Shown: positions 43,949 through 55,657 of the stretch, in pieces | Layout of the letters: the number at the start of each line of letters is the position of its first letter | How positions within the stretch are numbered: position 1 is the first letter of the stretch | NCBI GenBank assembly: GCA_035610835.1 | Contig: CM069454.1 | Location: forward strand, 58,138,580-58,202,579 | Origin: Ophiura sarsii | Lineage: Eukaryota > Echinodermata > Ophiuroidea > Amphilepidida > Ophiuridae | Length of the DNA stretch: 64,000 bases | Reading direction: 5' to 3' | The notes under the pieces: model-generated | What the model saw: the letters and a program-made list of their open reading frames with translations, nothing else | Database searches by the model: none | What the model was told of the DNA's origin: nothing | Position numbers and translations under genes: made by a program

Positions 43949-46900
43949 CTGCAAGGGGGAGATAGAGATAGGGGGAGAAAAAACAGGAAAAACGTGTAAT
44001 TAGTATATGAAGGTTAGGATATTTTTTATGTGGAAAACTGATGAAATCCTTGATTGTGGAGATGGGGAAGTGATTGCATTTGTAAACTTCAAGGGCGATG
44101 ATTACATTCAAGCAGTGCTGGAAATAGACAAACATTTTTATAATGCTGTACATGATTCAGGGACAGAAATCTAAATGACCGTAATCAACTATTTAAGGTA
44201 ATCCTCACTTTATCTGTTGCAGTGTGCCAAAAGATCCTCAGTGGATGTTTTGGGGTTTTTTTTACTCTCTTTTTTTTTTGGTGATCTATTTTTGAGGGAG
44301 GAGGTTGAGCCAGAAGGCCTGCCTGAACAACCATAACAAAACAATAAAAACACAACAACAACAACACGGAGAGACGCACATTGCAAGAAAAGACAATCTT
44401 ACACGTTCCTCTAAAAAGAAATAATAGTGTGACCCCTAAGCATACTTAGCGCTCATTGATGTACTTTGACATAATTACAATATTGCCGAAAATGCCACTA
44501 AATAGTAAATATAAAGGCAGTCAAATTTTGTTTGAACTACTGAGGGAATTAATCATCTTTTCACAAATTACCTTTTGCATCAGCTTTTGGTAACGCCTAT
44601 TTAAAAACTCGCGACAAATAAGGGAATCTCGGGAATCAAACCCGTGCGCCCGAGCTCCACAAGACCGTCTAACGTGTCGAAGCTGCAGGTGCCGATGCAG
44701 TACTGCCCCCTTGGGAGCTTTTTTTTTTTTTTGCTCTCTTTTTTTTTTGGTGGTGATCTATTATTTGGGGGGGGGGGAGGATGTTGAGCTAGAAGGCCTT
44801 CCTGATTTCAAACACTGGTTTGAGCAAAGAGGAATATGGAGCAAGAGTCTAATGGGGAAAAACATGGGGAAAGATGTAGTAAATAATTGACTGGTCGCTC
44901 AGATTGATGGACAGCAATACAATTAGGGACACAGCAATAAGAATGATTATTATCTATATGGGCCTTCCAAACGGTACAATAAAAGTGCGTATTGAATATT
45001 GTGCACCAAGTTCCCGGAATGTGCGTCCAATATTTTTGTGCTGCCCAGAAGAGTATACGCAGAGTAGGTCAGTTCGGGCTAACTTAGTTAGTTTTTATCA
45101 AAACAGTCTGTTATATAAATAATAATAATAATATTGAATGTCTTATTTTGGGTGATACAAGAATATATTGCCCTCGGTAAAAATATTGCACTCGTCTCAG
45201 ACTCGTGCAATATTTTTATAGCTCATGCAATATATTCTTGTATCGCCCTCAAACCATTCAATATTATATGAGTATGAGCATATAACATAGATTGGCAGAG
45301 TGACAAAAACTTTACTATAAGGCATCATGAACCAGTCATGTTATATAATGGATTCTGATTCAGACTATTATAGCTTTGGAATGACCAATGATTTCATTTA
45401 AAAATAGATCAAAGTCTTGATTTGTTTTTATATTAACCTATGAGTGATTTTATTGAGGATGTGTTCATTACGCCTTGTGGTAGTCATGGGGATGTACGCA
45501 ACCAGGTGGTTACCACAGTTACGGTAATGCTATCTCTTATTAAGAAATATACAGAGGTTTAAGATTAAATTAACTGATTCAAAACAAAAGATTTGAACTC
45601 GGGTCCTTTGCGGCAAGTGTAGTCTTTTGTGTGCGCGAAGCGGGCAAAAATGTTGGCCTTTTTTTTATCCTCCCCAATTAAGTACCAATTTTTGTTTGGG
45701 ATACCCATTTTGCAGGACTTTTTTCTGATCCCCCCTCTATTTTTTCCAACACCCCACCAAAGTATTTATGAGCACTCCCTAATAATAAGATTTAATTGAA
45801 GGCTCTTGTTAATAAATCACTTATTCTTCTTCAATTATAAATCTTTAACCCTACCCCGTACCCCCTATTTTTTTTACAAAAAGGGGAGAGGGGGACAAGA
45901 TGACTCAATAAATTGCTGCACCCCGGCCAGGAATCTGCACATCAACCCACATAGACAACCCACGACTATCAGCTTCACACGAGGATGGTACAGGGACAAT
46001 TTGACATCATTTTACGCTTATAACAAAAGAGGGCACTTTTACATAATTATTTTTGGCATGTCATTGTGGGCGTCCATATGTCACATGACCAAAATGTTGA
46101 CAATTCAATATTTCCGACAATAAATAACAGCACTAACCATTAATTTCAATCCCTAAATTACACCATCATCATATGAAATTTGGTTTCCAAGAAAATTACT
46201 TCAAAATGTATTAGGCCAATTAAAAAAATAATTCGATTCCCGAAGCCCTCCCTCCTCACTTTCTGAGATAAGGTCAACCTTTTTCTATATTTCAAATTTC
46301 AAAAATTATTAAGTTTCTAATAATTAAATGTTAATGGTTGATAGGTGAAAGAGCCTCACCCAATTCCTGATGCTGCTCGAAATGCTGGCAATATAAATTT
46401 TAAAAAATAAAAATAAAAAACACCTTCCCTCATCACTTTTCGAAGGCCGGTGCTACGAGAATTCTAATAATTGATTTTAAGTGGCCTATAACATTGTCTT
46501 TCTTAATGAGCCTCTATTAGACTAAATTTAATGACATTTTTAATAATGAGTCATCATCTAGTCGATTGAAAACCATTAGCTCAAAGAATATCCATGCTTG
46601 ATACATATCGGACAAGTGACCTAATCATCAAGCATTTTAAATTTGAATTTATTACTTTTTTTCACAGATTTTCACAGATAAGGTATGAATTTCACCAAAG
46701 TATGAAGAAACCGAAAGCGTTGCATTTTTTGGCTACCAACTGGGGTTACATTTCTCATCGTAAATCAATTTCGCCCATTTCATGAATTGAATTTTTACTG
46801 AAAACGTAAAACTAGTGTAATCTTACACATGAGATCTGAAGACCTATGGAAGGAAACTATGTACATGTAGTAAACCACCAAACAAAAGGGGGGAGGGGGG

Positions 46901-49900
46901 ATGGGGAAATCTCCTCAAAATGTCCCTGTCGAATCATGAAAATATTTTAAAAGTTTCTCTGAATAAATTCATCAGGGTTGCAGTCAACAAATAATTGATA
47001 TTTTCATCTTTCAAAACCAGAAATTTTACTCACGATGGACAGTTTCGTGTGTTTTGATCTACACACTTCCTCAGCAGTACGGGTCAGAAGTGGTTATTCT
47101 GAGGAAGTGTGTCGATCATAACACACGAAACTGTCAATCGCGAGTAACATTTCTGGTTTTGAAAGATGAAAATATCAATCATTTAAAATGTTATAAAATT
47201 GGATTTTACAATTATAATTTTATCTTCACTGTGTAAGAATGCATGTATCATCACATCGATCCCAAGTGATTTCCAGTCAATGCAAAACATATTGACACAT
47301 TATATGAAATCAAGAAATTGATATCATGGCAGTAGGAAACCATATCAGGTTCTACATGAACATTGGGCCTATATGGAAAAACTAATATAATAGCTGCATG
47401 GAAAGTGTTTTGGGCTTTTGGGTGTTTTCCATAAAGCATAACCATTTACCAGCCCTTTTAGGAAAATATCATAATTGTTCTTCACAATCAAAGTATTTGC
47501 ATTTTGGCAACAAAACACTAGTATCAGAATGCACAAAAAATTTGAGAATTTTGAAGAAAAAAAGTCAAATGTTCAATATTTTCAATAATTTCCTTTATTG
47601 TTTTGATAATGGTTGACCCGTAATAAAATTGTGTCTTTCCATAATGGATTGAATTCCAAATGGCACAATGCTTTTACTTTGATGGACATCATAAAGCATC
47701 GATATATTTTGTTTGGTGTTCCGAAGAAATAGTGACATGAAGTCGAGGGTCCAACATTACCCAACAGAGTAATAAAACTGTAAAAAAACACTTACTTTTG
47801 CGAGGGATTTCATTTCGTAAATTTCGTGAGGATGTAGATTCGCAAAATTAAATACCAGCGAAACTGACAATTTTGCATTGAAAGTAACAGTAAATGTCCA
47901 GCTTCGCGAAATTAAATGCCCACTTAAATTATAGCGATTTTAAATTCGTGAAATAAAGTATCCGCAAAATTATAGTGTTTTACAGTATGAAGATCCGTCT
48001 CACATTGTTTGTTTTTGTTGTTGAAGAAATAGCTATGCTAAATTTGTCTTCTTTTTTTATTGTGTTTTTGTCACACTTTTTTGTTATGACTCATAACAAA
48101 ACCGTCCCACATCAGCACCATCATGATTAGACAATTCTGCCAAATCACCGTGGTTACTGAGTCAGAGAATTAAGAATTAAAGTTCAACAAATAAATAACA
48201 TAAATAACCTGTTTAACAATAAAAATAGTCGGATATCCTTTTGATTGAAATGGTTTGTGACGGGTCAATGGATAAATATTTGCCCAAGTACTGTAAAAGT
48301 GGCAATTTTTCGCGCTTTGCCGTTTTTTACTGTTCTGCGTGTTTTGAAATTCGTGATTTGTAGCTTCAGCACATAGACCTACAATTGCGAAAGAAATTTA
48401 ATTTTTGTGTGTTACAATTTTCGAGGTAGCTGCTCTTCGAGTGTGAAAAGCGCGAAAAATAAATGTAGCGCGAACATTTCCACTTTCATGTATTGTAAAA
48501 GTTTAAATTTTCCACACTACGCTAATTTGTACACACTTTTCAGTCCAGCATGAAATTAAGAACTCATCACTAAAAATGTTTAAAAATTCAAAGCAAAACA
48601 GATTTAAATACACCCTGAACTTTTTCTTGAATTTGGAAAATTAGGGTGCAAGGTATTCTTGTGCACAGTAAACAAAAAATGTTCTCCAATGTTGACAATT
48701 AGGGGCAAGCAGTGGAGGACAACCACACACATTTTTTTAAAACTCTGACAGGATCCCATTATATCCTATTATGTCATAACACAAATACAATGGGTTTATA
48801 AAGAGAATTCTGTTGCATTAGTCATACAACTGTAAAACTTGTAATTTTTGCATTATTAAATTTTCGTCCTTTGCCGATTTTCAGCCATTTCGCTTGTTTT
48901 TAAATTCGCGATTAGAAAGATCATTACATAGACTTCATACAAAATAAATATGTTTGCATATTTTTATTTTCGCGGTAGCTGCTTGGAGCGTGTAATGTGA
49001 GAAAATTAACGTAGTGCGAAAATGTTGATGTTTACAGTATATAACTTGTTTGAGTGTCTCGGAAATGACACGTATTATGACAACTTATATGGCTTGTCCC
49101 GGGACAATAATAATAATAAAATATTAAAAAATAAGGTTACATTTTTGAGTAAATAGATAATCGAGGAAGAAGAAAAAATATGATAAAATAAAATTTTGGT
49201 GAGAATTCGAGAATCCATTATCGCAAAGATTCTCCTAAAGAAATATCTGAGAATCAAAGTAGATTAACACTAACTTCTAAGTTTTACATACACATTTAAG
49301 AGCCTGGTTATAAAGTTATGCAAAGCTGCGAGAATCAAGCCTCCACATAAGTGGGCGCCCAGAAATGTGTTACCCAGTGGTTGAGCTGGTTGTCAAGTTT
49401 TGGCTCCTGGTGTTTTCCAGATGTTGCACTGAATGAGTATAGGACCAGGAGCTATTTTTGTCAAAAAAGTAAAAAAGTAGTTCCTGGTCCATGCACACTT
49501 ATTTTTTGTATGTAGGCTTGGCTCTTGCCCACTCTCATCCATTAAATTTGTGTCTAAACTTTACAAAAGTTGCGAGAATCTACTTGGATTCTTGCATATT
49601 TGTTTAGGAGAATCTTTGCGAGAATAGATTATCGGATTCTCATCAAAATTTTAACTCTGAAGAGTTTCAAATTGTTCATATTTCCGCTTAATGTTGACAG
49701 AATCTTAAGTTCAATCTGGTAGATGGAAACTTAACAGAGGCACGGAGAGATTGGTGATTAAAGGTTTTTGTATAGGTTTACCATATTATCCCTATTAAGC
49801 GCCCAGGGCGGTTAGCAAAGTCATTTTGTGTGGGCGCTTATTAAGTTACCTTTTTTAAACTCATTTATCATAAACACTGTCGAATTCGGCGAGGTTGCAC

Positions 49901-52900
49901 TAGCCTCACTGTTGCCACATTACGTGATGTCAGGCTTTACTGGTACTGCGCTTTACTGAAGGACGCTGTGGTGAAAAATGTTGTCGTACAGTGCTACGTT
50001 AATTGAAAGGGTGGGCCCTTATAAGGGATCGTTTGTTGATAGTCATTGAGAAAAACGGGGGTGGGCGCTTATAAGGGCATGGGCGCTTAATAGGGATAAT
50101 ACGGTACTTACATAACTCAATGTACCTTTTTAATATTATCATGATATATTATTGGTATGATTTAGCATTATCATTATGGAAGCATACTTATATAAGCACC
50201 ATTATGAAAGTGGAAAAATTATTACTCATTATCAGACCATTCAAAAATATCATTGAACGCGGAGCATAACATGTAAACAATATCATGGCAATGTTTATTG
50301 CTTGTCCCAGTGCATAACTGTGTTTTATTGGTATTTATATAATATTTAACGGCTTTGAGGGTGATACAAGAATATTTTTATAACGAGTGGCATAAATTCT
50401 TGTTTCACCCGAAAATAAGACATTCAAAATTATTATCCTATTATTTATATAACGGACTGTTTTGATGTTTTGATAACAAATCAATCAAATAGCATGAACT
50501 GATCTTAATCTCAGCGAGATCAAAACACCGATCTCAAAAATGTATCCATGCGCATCATCTGCGCATATATACTCACGCGCACATCTTCTCGTGTTCGATC
50601 CCCGGCGCGTGCGAACAGTGATCTTTCCCCCCCAAATTTGACCCGTTTTCTCCCTCCGATAGTTTAATTGTCAAAAACCCTAATAGGTAGTTACATGTAG
50701 GGTTAACAAACACATTTCTTCTTGTTCTGTTAACCCTAACCTTCCCAAAGGCCACAGCAAATAGCCTCTGTGCCGCGTGCTTCACGATTCTATCTTGTGG
50801 CACGATCCGGCAAGCTGTCAAAAACTGCTATACAAGCTGAAATTTGTATAGCAGTTTGCAATTTGCTACGCGATACATGTCAATTCGCACCCTGTCACTT
50901 ACTGAAGAAAAATAGGGAAAATTCATGTGTATGTTACATTTGTGCTTTGTTCACCGTATAAAAATAAAACCAGGAGTTTTAATAAATTGACAATTAATTA
51001 AATTGCTTTTAAAAATGGGTCGACTCCTAACAATTAAGCACCCTGAAATGAGCTAAACTTTTAAACCAGGAAAATGTTGGTGAGTAGGGGGAACAGCCAA
51101 CAGTGCTTTCACTTTCACTTTCAGACAGAATGTTGTGTAATATTGAAGAGACTTGCGTTGTAATTGGAATGCAATACTCATGTATAAAGGAAGTGGTTAT
51201 TAGAATTATGTGAACTGGATTACGGAGTTAGTACCTAAGTTGACCTATGTAACATTAGTATTATTCTTCGAAAGGGTGTTGTGGTTCAAAAATTAGGCCA
51301 AACTAATTTGTTGTGATGCCCTGAAGTGCCACAAATATTGAAGTTGGGCCGGTAGGTCGATTTTCTTTTTTTTCTTCTTCTTTTTCTTCTTTTTTTGCTG
51401 ACAAATATATTACTGACAGATCGTGGTTTATGTCATGACATGACAAAATTGGTAAAAGTCAATTTGACTAATGTTTCTAGTGTGATAATAGTTTATAAAT
51501 ACACATACACTATGGGTATACCCTACCTCTTCAGTAGGATAAGAATCACAAGATACACACGACCTAATACCACACCACACAACACACTTACCCTAATAGA
51601 ATTAATCAACGAACTATGTGAGTAGAACATTCCACATTTATCAAAAATCATTGGGCGCAATATTGAACTACTATTCACACTTGAAAGCGTGCCAAGGCGT
51701 GCTTTCCTATAAACTGGGCGCATAGAGGCGATTACACTAATGTCTGCTATAGACGAAGTGTTTGCGGCATAATCAAAATTTTGAGTGCGCTTTTTCTCGT
51801 GTTTTTTCGGGAATCTGGTGAAATTGTGGCCTATATATCTTGCTTTTGCTTAAAAGTGCTCTCATTTTTCATCAAAAAAAATTGTGGGGTGTTTTTTTCG
51901 GGGCCTAGATCAACTGCTGTTTCACTTTCAGGTGATTTTTCACCCAAAAACAAAATTGGGGTGGTTTTTTTTCGGGGCCTACTGTAGATCAAATACTTAC
52001 TGCCGTTTCACTTTCAGGCGATTTTTCACCAAAAAACAAAATTGGGGTGGTTTTTTGGGGGGCCTACTGTAGATCAAATACTTACTGCTGTTTCACTTTC
52101 ACGTATGAGGAAGATACCATCATCGTGGGCATCTTGCAAGATTTTTTCTGATTCATCCCTGGTTATTCTACCATGAAACCAGTCTTTTTGATCGATCGGC
52201 ACCTCCATCATGGAGCCCGCTCCGGGCATATCTCCGGGATGGTGATGATTATTATGCATTGATTCCATCATACCACCGCCACCTCCGCCTCCGCCGCCGT
52301 ACGACGACGGTTTGTTGCTCTGAAACGGCGCCGGGTTATCCAGCACCTGCACATAATTTTTTGGCACCAGTCCGATTTCGCCGTTCTTGTTGCGAGCTTT
52401 CCACCACTCGGGATCGTTCTCCGGTATTTCCACAATGTCCAGCCTCTCGCCTTGCTCAAAGTTCAACTCCTCGTCGTTACGCCCCGTGAACGGGTACAGC
52501 GTGATCACGCCGTGGATAAAATCGTCCATCATGGCACTGTCCTCCCCTTTAGAGCTGACGCTTGATTTTTGACTTCCCGACGCACTGTCCGGTTCCTCCG
52601 TAACATAATTTGACGGGAACCACCCGGAATCTCCCTGAAATTCCCCCCTCCACCAGCCGTCGCTGGATTTTTCTTGCACTATAACCCTCTCGCCTTTACG
52701 TAAACTCAGTTCGTCCTCCTGCCTCGCTTGATAATTAAATTTAACAGTGGCCGCGATACGCAATTCAAACGCGTCCTCATCCGCCATCTCCGATGTGGGA
52801 GTCCTTTGCGGATGGGGATGAGGCGGCGACACAGGCCTTTTGTTCTCCCCGACGCTGACCTTCTTCTGATTTTTCGGCTTGAATATGCTGCTTACGAATC

Positions 52901-53089
52901 CCGGTTTGACCTTCTTGACAAAGTTGGACGGCACGTAGCCTACCTCCCCGTTGGCCTTCTTGACCTGCCACCAAGATTTTGAATCGTCCAGAACGATAAG
53001 TTTCTCGCTTCTCTTGATGTTAAGTTCCTCGGCTTGGCGGGCTTGATAGTCCCATTTGGCTTCAACCGTCTGCTCGGCCTCACTCATGA
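43739..53089 (-). CDS. NCK1: NCK-type SH3/SH2 adaptor protein
   Basis: Two coding exons (53089-52086 and 43948-43739, minus strand) join in phase 0 to give 403 residues, close to the roughly 380 of vertebrate NCK1/NCK2. SH3-1 is about residues 6-60 (ending GYVPSNFV), SH3-2 110-163 (GWWRG, WFPSNYV) and SH3-3 193-249 (EWWKARN, GLVPKNYV). SH2 is about 303-398 with WFHGRI, the phosphotyrosine-binding Arg329 in FLIRES, and HFKV. NCK links tyrosine-phosphorylated receptors through SH2 to WASP/PAK-type actin regulators through SH3. The cytoplasmic protein has no enzyme activity. The ATG at 53087 sits two bases after a TTTTCAG acceptor, so a non-coding 5' exon lies upstream and was not found. The linker before SH2 has a Gly9 run and a His-rich stretch not typical of vertebrate NCK. 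NCK1 versus NCK2 cannot be assigned: one ancestral gene is expected in invertebrates. Confidence 0.95.
44655..44725 (-). pseudogene. Displaced copy of part of the NCK last exon
   Basis: About 62 bases starting AAGACCGTCTAACGTGTCGA repeat exon positions about 43827-43890 with only a few differences, 0.8 kb inside the intron. The copy runs straight into a poly-T plus GGTGATCTATT block that itself repeats 44245-44325. It lacks an acceptor and cannot encode the domain. Confidence 0.8.
45080..45260. repeat. TGATACAAGAATAT repeat with palindrome, copy 1
   Basis: GGGTGATACAAGAATATATT and AATATATTCTTGTATCGCCC form a palindrome at 45150-45247. The flanking ATCAAAACAGTCTGTTATAT recurs inverted at 50340-50480, so this is a dispersed element with two copies in the same intron. 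Confidence 0.55.
46998..47178. repeat. Near-perfect hairpin, about 75-bp arms
   Basis: GATATTTTCATCTTTCAAAA...CACACTTCCTCAG and CTGAGGAAGTGTG...TTTTGAAAGATGAAAATATC pair across a short loop. A single diverged arm lies at 35525-35620. Probably a small foldback MITE. Confidence 0.75.
47776..49040. repeat. Three CTGTAAAA...TTTCGCG repeat copies
   Basis: 47776-47990 has ACTGTAAAAAAACACTTAC and AGTGTTTTACAGTAT inverted ends around TTCGCGAAATTAAAT units. 48291-48499 and 48828-49040 are two direct copies of a relative (TACTGTAAAAGTGG, GGTAGCTGCT, ending near TTTACAGTAT). A further relative is at 61167-61385. TA-flanked CTGTAAA ends would fit a mariner-type MITE. Confidence 0.55.
49193..49655. repeat. 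Inverted pair (GAGAATC..TCTCCTAAA)
   Basis: GAGAATCCATTATCGCAAAG near 49210 and CTTTGCGAGAATAGATTATC near 49610 are inverted relatives. Between them, at 49382-49495, are CTCCTGG/CCAGGAG motifs of the family described at 53895. Confidence 0.5.
49781..50104. mobile_element. Mariner-like MITE (CCATATTATCCCTATTAAGC)
   Basis: Inverted ends CCATATTATCCCTATTAAGC and GCTTAATAGGGATAATACGG are flanked by TA on both sides (49779-49780, 50105-50106). The interior has repeated GGGCGCTTATAAGGG. Non-autonomous, 324 bp. Confidence 0.8.
50340..50480. repeat. TGATACAAGAATAT repeat, inverted copy 2
   Basis: Carries GGGTGATACAAGAATATTTT and ATTTATATAACGGACTGTTT, complementary to 45080-45260. Confidence 0.5.
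51270..51500. repeat. Dispersed repeat related to 16060-16750
   Basis: Shares TTAGGCCAAACTAATTTGTT-like and GACAAAATTGGTAAAAGTCA-like phrases with the 16-kb copy but lacks its TTAA MITE. Confidence 0.45.
51845..52095 (-). repeat. Tandem repeat spanning the NCK exon-2 splice donor
   Basis: About three units with an 85-86-bp period. Each holds CTGTTTCACTTTCA, which on the minus strand is the last exon bases plus donor, then TTTTTCACC, then AAAATTGGGGTGG and GGGGCCTA. The donors sit at 52085 (used), 52000 (GTAAGT, intact) and about 51914 (weakened to GTTGAT). Confidence 0.8.
52086..53089 (-). CDS. NCK1: NCK exon 2: three SH3 domains and start of SH2
   Basis: Acceptor TTTTTCAG, then TC and ATG at 53087. 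Encodes 334 residues to SETA at the donor GCA|GTAAGT. It contains all three SH3 domains, the Gly/His-rich linker and the first third of SH2 including FLIRES. Confidence 0.95.
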
Positions 53090-53457
53090 CTGAAAAACAC
53101 AACAAAAAAGTATGCATTGGTTATTGGTAGGTACTCACTCTCTGGATGGGACATAATATAATTTTATAAATCAGTATGGATCGTAGATCTTTGGTGCTGA
53201 ATACAGGGTTTGAAATAAGCAGGAGTAGGGAGCAAATTTGTGACGTGTTCTTCCGAAACCAGACATAATTGGGCAAGATATCAAAATTGAGTTAGTAATT
53301 GATTATATAAGTAGAGATCTTCAGCTTTACAATGGTACTTTCTTTTTATTAATCGGACTTCCCAAAGCGGAGTTAAATCATTTTCAAGTTTGTTTTTATG
53401 AAAACTCCAAACTGAGATATCGTCCTTTAAAGATGTACTTACAATGTATTTACAATG

Positions 53458-53620
53458 CAGGGCTCAAAATAGACAGGGGCGAAGGGCGATTAGCCCCTAG
53501 TTTTCACAAAATAGCGCCCTGAGAAAATGTTGGCCTCTATGGTAAAATGTACTAAGGGGCGATTTTTGGCAGAATTTGCTCAAAATATCCCTCATAGCCC
53601 AAAAAGTATTTAAACCCCTG
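53458..53620. mobile_element. Short hAT-like MITE (8-bp TSD)
   Basis: Starts CAGGGCTCAAAATAG and ends TTTAAACCCCTG. TTACAATG flanks it at 53450-53457 and 53621-53628. The CAGGGCTCAAA start matches the 57221-57847 hAT MITE. The flank contains other TACAATGTA repeats, so the TSD alone is not conclusive. Confidence 0.6.
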
Positions 53621-54261
53621 TTACAATGTACATACAGTGTACTTAATTACAGTGTACGTACAAAATTTTAAAAAATAAAAAATTTGCATTTTTTTTTTTT
53701 TTTTTTTTTTTGTGGGTTTAATTCTTTAATCTGAATCTTTCCCAATAATGTTATAAACACTCTGAGAATTAATTATTTACAAGAAAATCAAATTCCCAAA
53801 AAATCACCCTGAATTAGGTTTTGGGCAGTTTCTCAGTTTGGAGCTCTGCCCAATTCCGTCTGGTTTCGGTAGAACATGTCACATTTATCCCTACTAATAA
53901 CAAAACCCTGGTTCTTATATGCATCACCAGGAGTGACTTTAACATTGACATTTTCCACTGGCTATTCTGTTCACCTTCTGGATGATATATTTCTGCAGTT
54001 TTATCCTGTAACATATCCCCTCTGTTTTGTGACCAATTGCCACTGATCCTGAAGGAAAATATGTGAACCAGGGGAAAATGTGTGTACAAAATAGCTCCTG
54101 GTTCTTATCCCCCTGGACACTACCTATCTTTCGTACAAGATTTCCCATTGGTCAATTATATGATATAATCATTTTGATGACCAATTACAATTTTGCTTTA
54201 TAACCATTTTCTGCTATTTTTTTTGAAAATTGTAACTATTCTAACAATGTCTCTGATTGGC
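53621..54261. repeat. CCAGGAGCTA hairpin motif region
   Basis: ACCCTGGTTCTTATATGC, ACCAGGAGTGAC, GTGAACCAGGGG and TAGCTCCTGGTTCTTATCC occur between 53885 and 54110. The same CCAGGAGCTA/TAGCTCCTGG motif is at 7490, 7805-7875, 49382-49495 and 61610-61665. A poly-T run is near 53690-53711. Confidence 0.45.
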
Positions 54262-55196
54262 ACATTCTTATATATTGGGCGTGGTTTAAAATGTCAACCC
54301 ATAATATCCATCAATTTCATTGGTTCTGTGGTTAGTTTTGTTGGATACGCGCTATAGATTACCAGACCGGTAATCTATGGATCTGGGCGGGGCTTAATTC
54401 ACACCTTTGATGATGCCGGAACTACATTTAAAAAACATCGCCTCGTCAATAATTGTACACATCCTCGTCAATTATTGTAAATCGAAAGTAAGCTTATTTT
54501 ACAATACAACATTAGGTTATATGCATGTAATTAAATGTAAATAAAAGATAGAGGTCCATTTAATGAATAAACGCTAATAGTAATAAGACATGTAAAAGAT
54601 AGAAGGACAAATAAAAAGGGTGCCTAAAAGCCTATTTTCGTCTGCTATAAAATAAATATTCGTATAGGCCTAGGCCTAGGCTACATTCGTAATTACTTGC
54701 AATAAAGTGAATATGGAAGAAACCACCGCAACTTTTGAAATTGGAGACCTAGATGTAAAACATGTGAAAGGAGAACCAGAACCAGAACCGGAGTCACTGG
54801 AGTGTGATGATTTACCAGATGAAGTGATCAGAAATTTGATGGGAAGGTCCGACGTTAGCGGCAAGCATTTGCTGCTGGCGTGATGATCGCCATCCACCCG
54901 CCCCTGAATTTACCATTTGTAGAGCTCAGTGAGACTGAATTTAGACATATAGAGGAGTGAAAAGATGACAAAACTTACCGAAAGGGCCACGAGCTGGGGC
55001 GTCAATCGCCGTAAAAGTAAGGAAACATTTTTACGTGGGGTGTATTTATTAAATTAAAACATTCAAAAGTCCCCCGGCTCTTTTTGCGTTCGCACACAGG
55101 CCAGAAATAGGAACTACTTTAGCACGTATCCAACAAAACCAATGAAATTGATGGATATTATGGGTTGCCATTTTAAACAATATATAAGAATGACGA
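54262..55196. mobile_element. Foldback-type element with 65-95-bp arms
   Basis: The left arm 54263-54358 (CATTCTTATATATTG, AACCCATAATATCCATCAAT, TTTTGTTGGATACG) is the inverted complement of 55128-55196. The left arm has about 18 extra bases. The target repeat is not clear. The interior holds a short acidic open frame. Confidence 0.6.
54713..54883 (+). CDS. Short acidic open frame inside the foldback element
   Basis: ATG at 54713 to TGA at 54881 gives 56 residues, rich in Glu/Asp with VKGEPEPEPESLE. No family is recognised. It could be the N-terminal remnant of a transposon-encoded or captured protein, or chance. A first exon is possible, but no donor is convincing. Confidence 0.3.
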   Translation: MEETTATFEIGDLDVKHVKGEPEPEPESLECDDLPDEVIRNLMGRSDVSGKHLLLA

Positions 55197-55470
55197 TTAA
55201 ATAATTATTTGCAGTGATTTCAAGTAAAAATTCCATCGTATACCGCGAATAAATCTGATCACTAAGGGCTACCTGATCACTAAGGCCACCAAATCACATA
55301 TGCTTGAGATTCTTGCGCCAAAGTAAAATTTCTATGGGTTGTTCGATTTTGTTTGTGGGGATGTTTAGAACAGTAATCAGTTGATTTGCCACTGTGTACT
55401 AATTCAAAACGATCTTAAATGATCCCCCAATGAATAAAATGTTGAAAAAAAAGTTGATAAATATAAGAAT

Positions 55471-55657
55471 GAGAATAAAATATGGTTCGTCGATGTTTTG
55501 GTATAGAAGGCTGCCATATAATGCATAGGCTGTACCATATTTTTATCGTCGTGAATGGCCGCCTGCGGCGACCATTCACGACTCAAAATATGGTACAGCC
55601 TATGCATTATATGGCAGCCTTCTATACCAAAACATCGACGAACCATATTTTATTCTC
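55471..55657. repeat. 187-bp near-perfect palindrome
   Basis: GAGAATAAAATATGGTTCGT and ACGAACCATATTTTATTCTC end it. The centre is GCCGCCTGCGGC. Arms are about 90 bp with almost no mismatch, so the same peptide can be read from both strands, which is not evidence of a gene. Confidence 0.85.

Larger units (their letters stand above)
43949..52085. other. NCK intron (8.1 kb)
   Basis: Bounded by GTAAGT (donor, minus strand, 52085) and TTGCAG (acceptor ending 43949). It contains only repeats: the exon fragment at 44655, hairpin families, a mariner-like MITE and the donor tandem repeat. 45261-46997 shows nothing recognisable. Confidence 0.85.
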
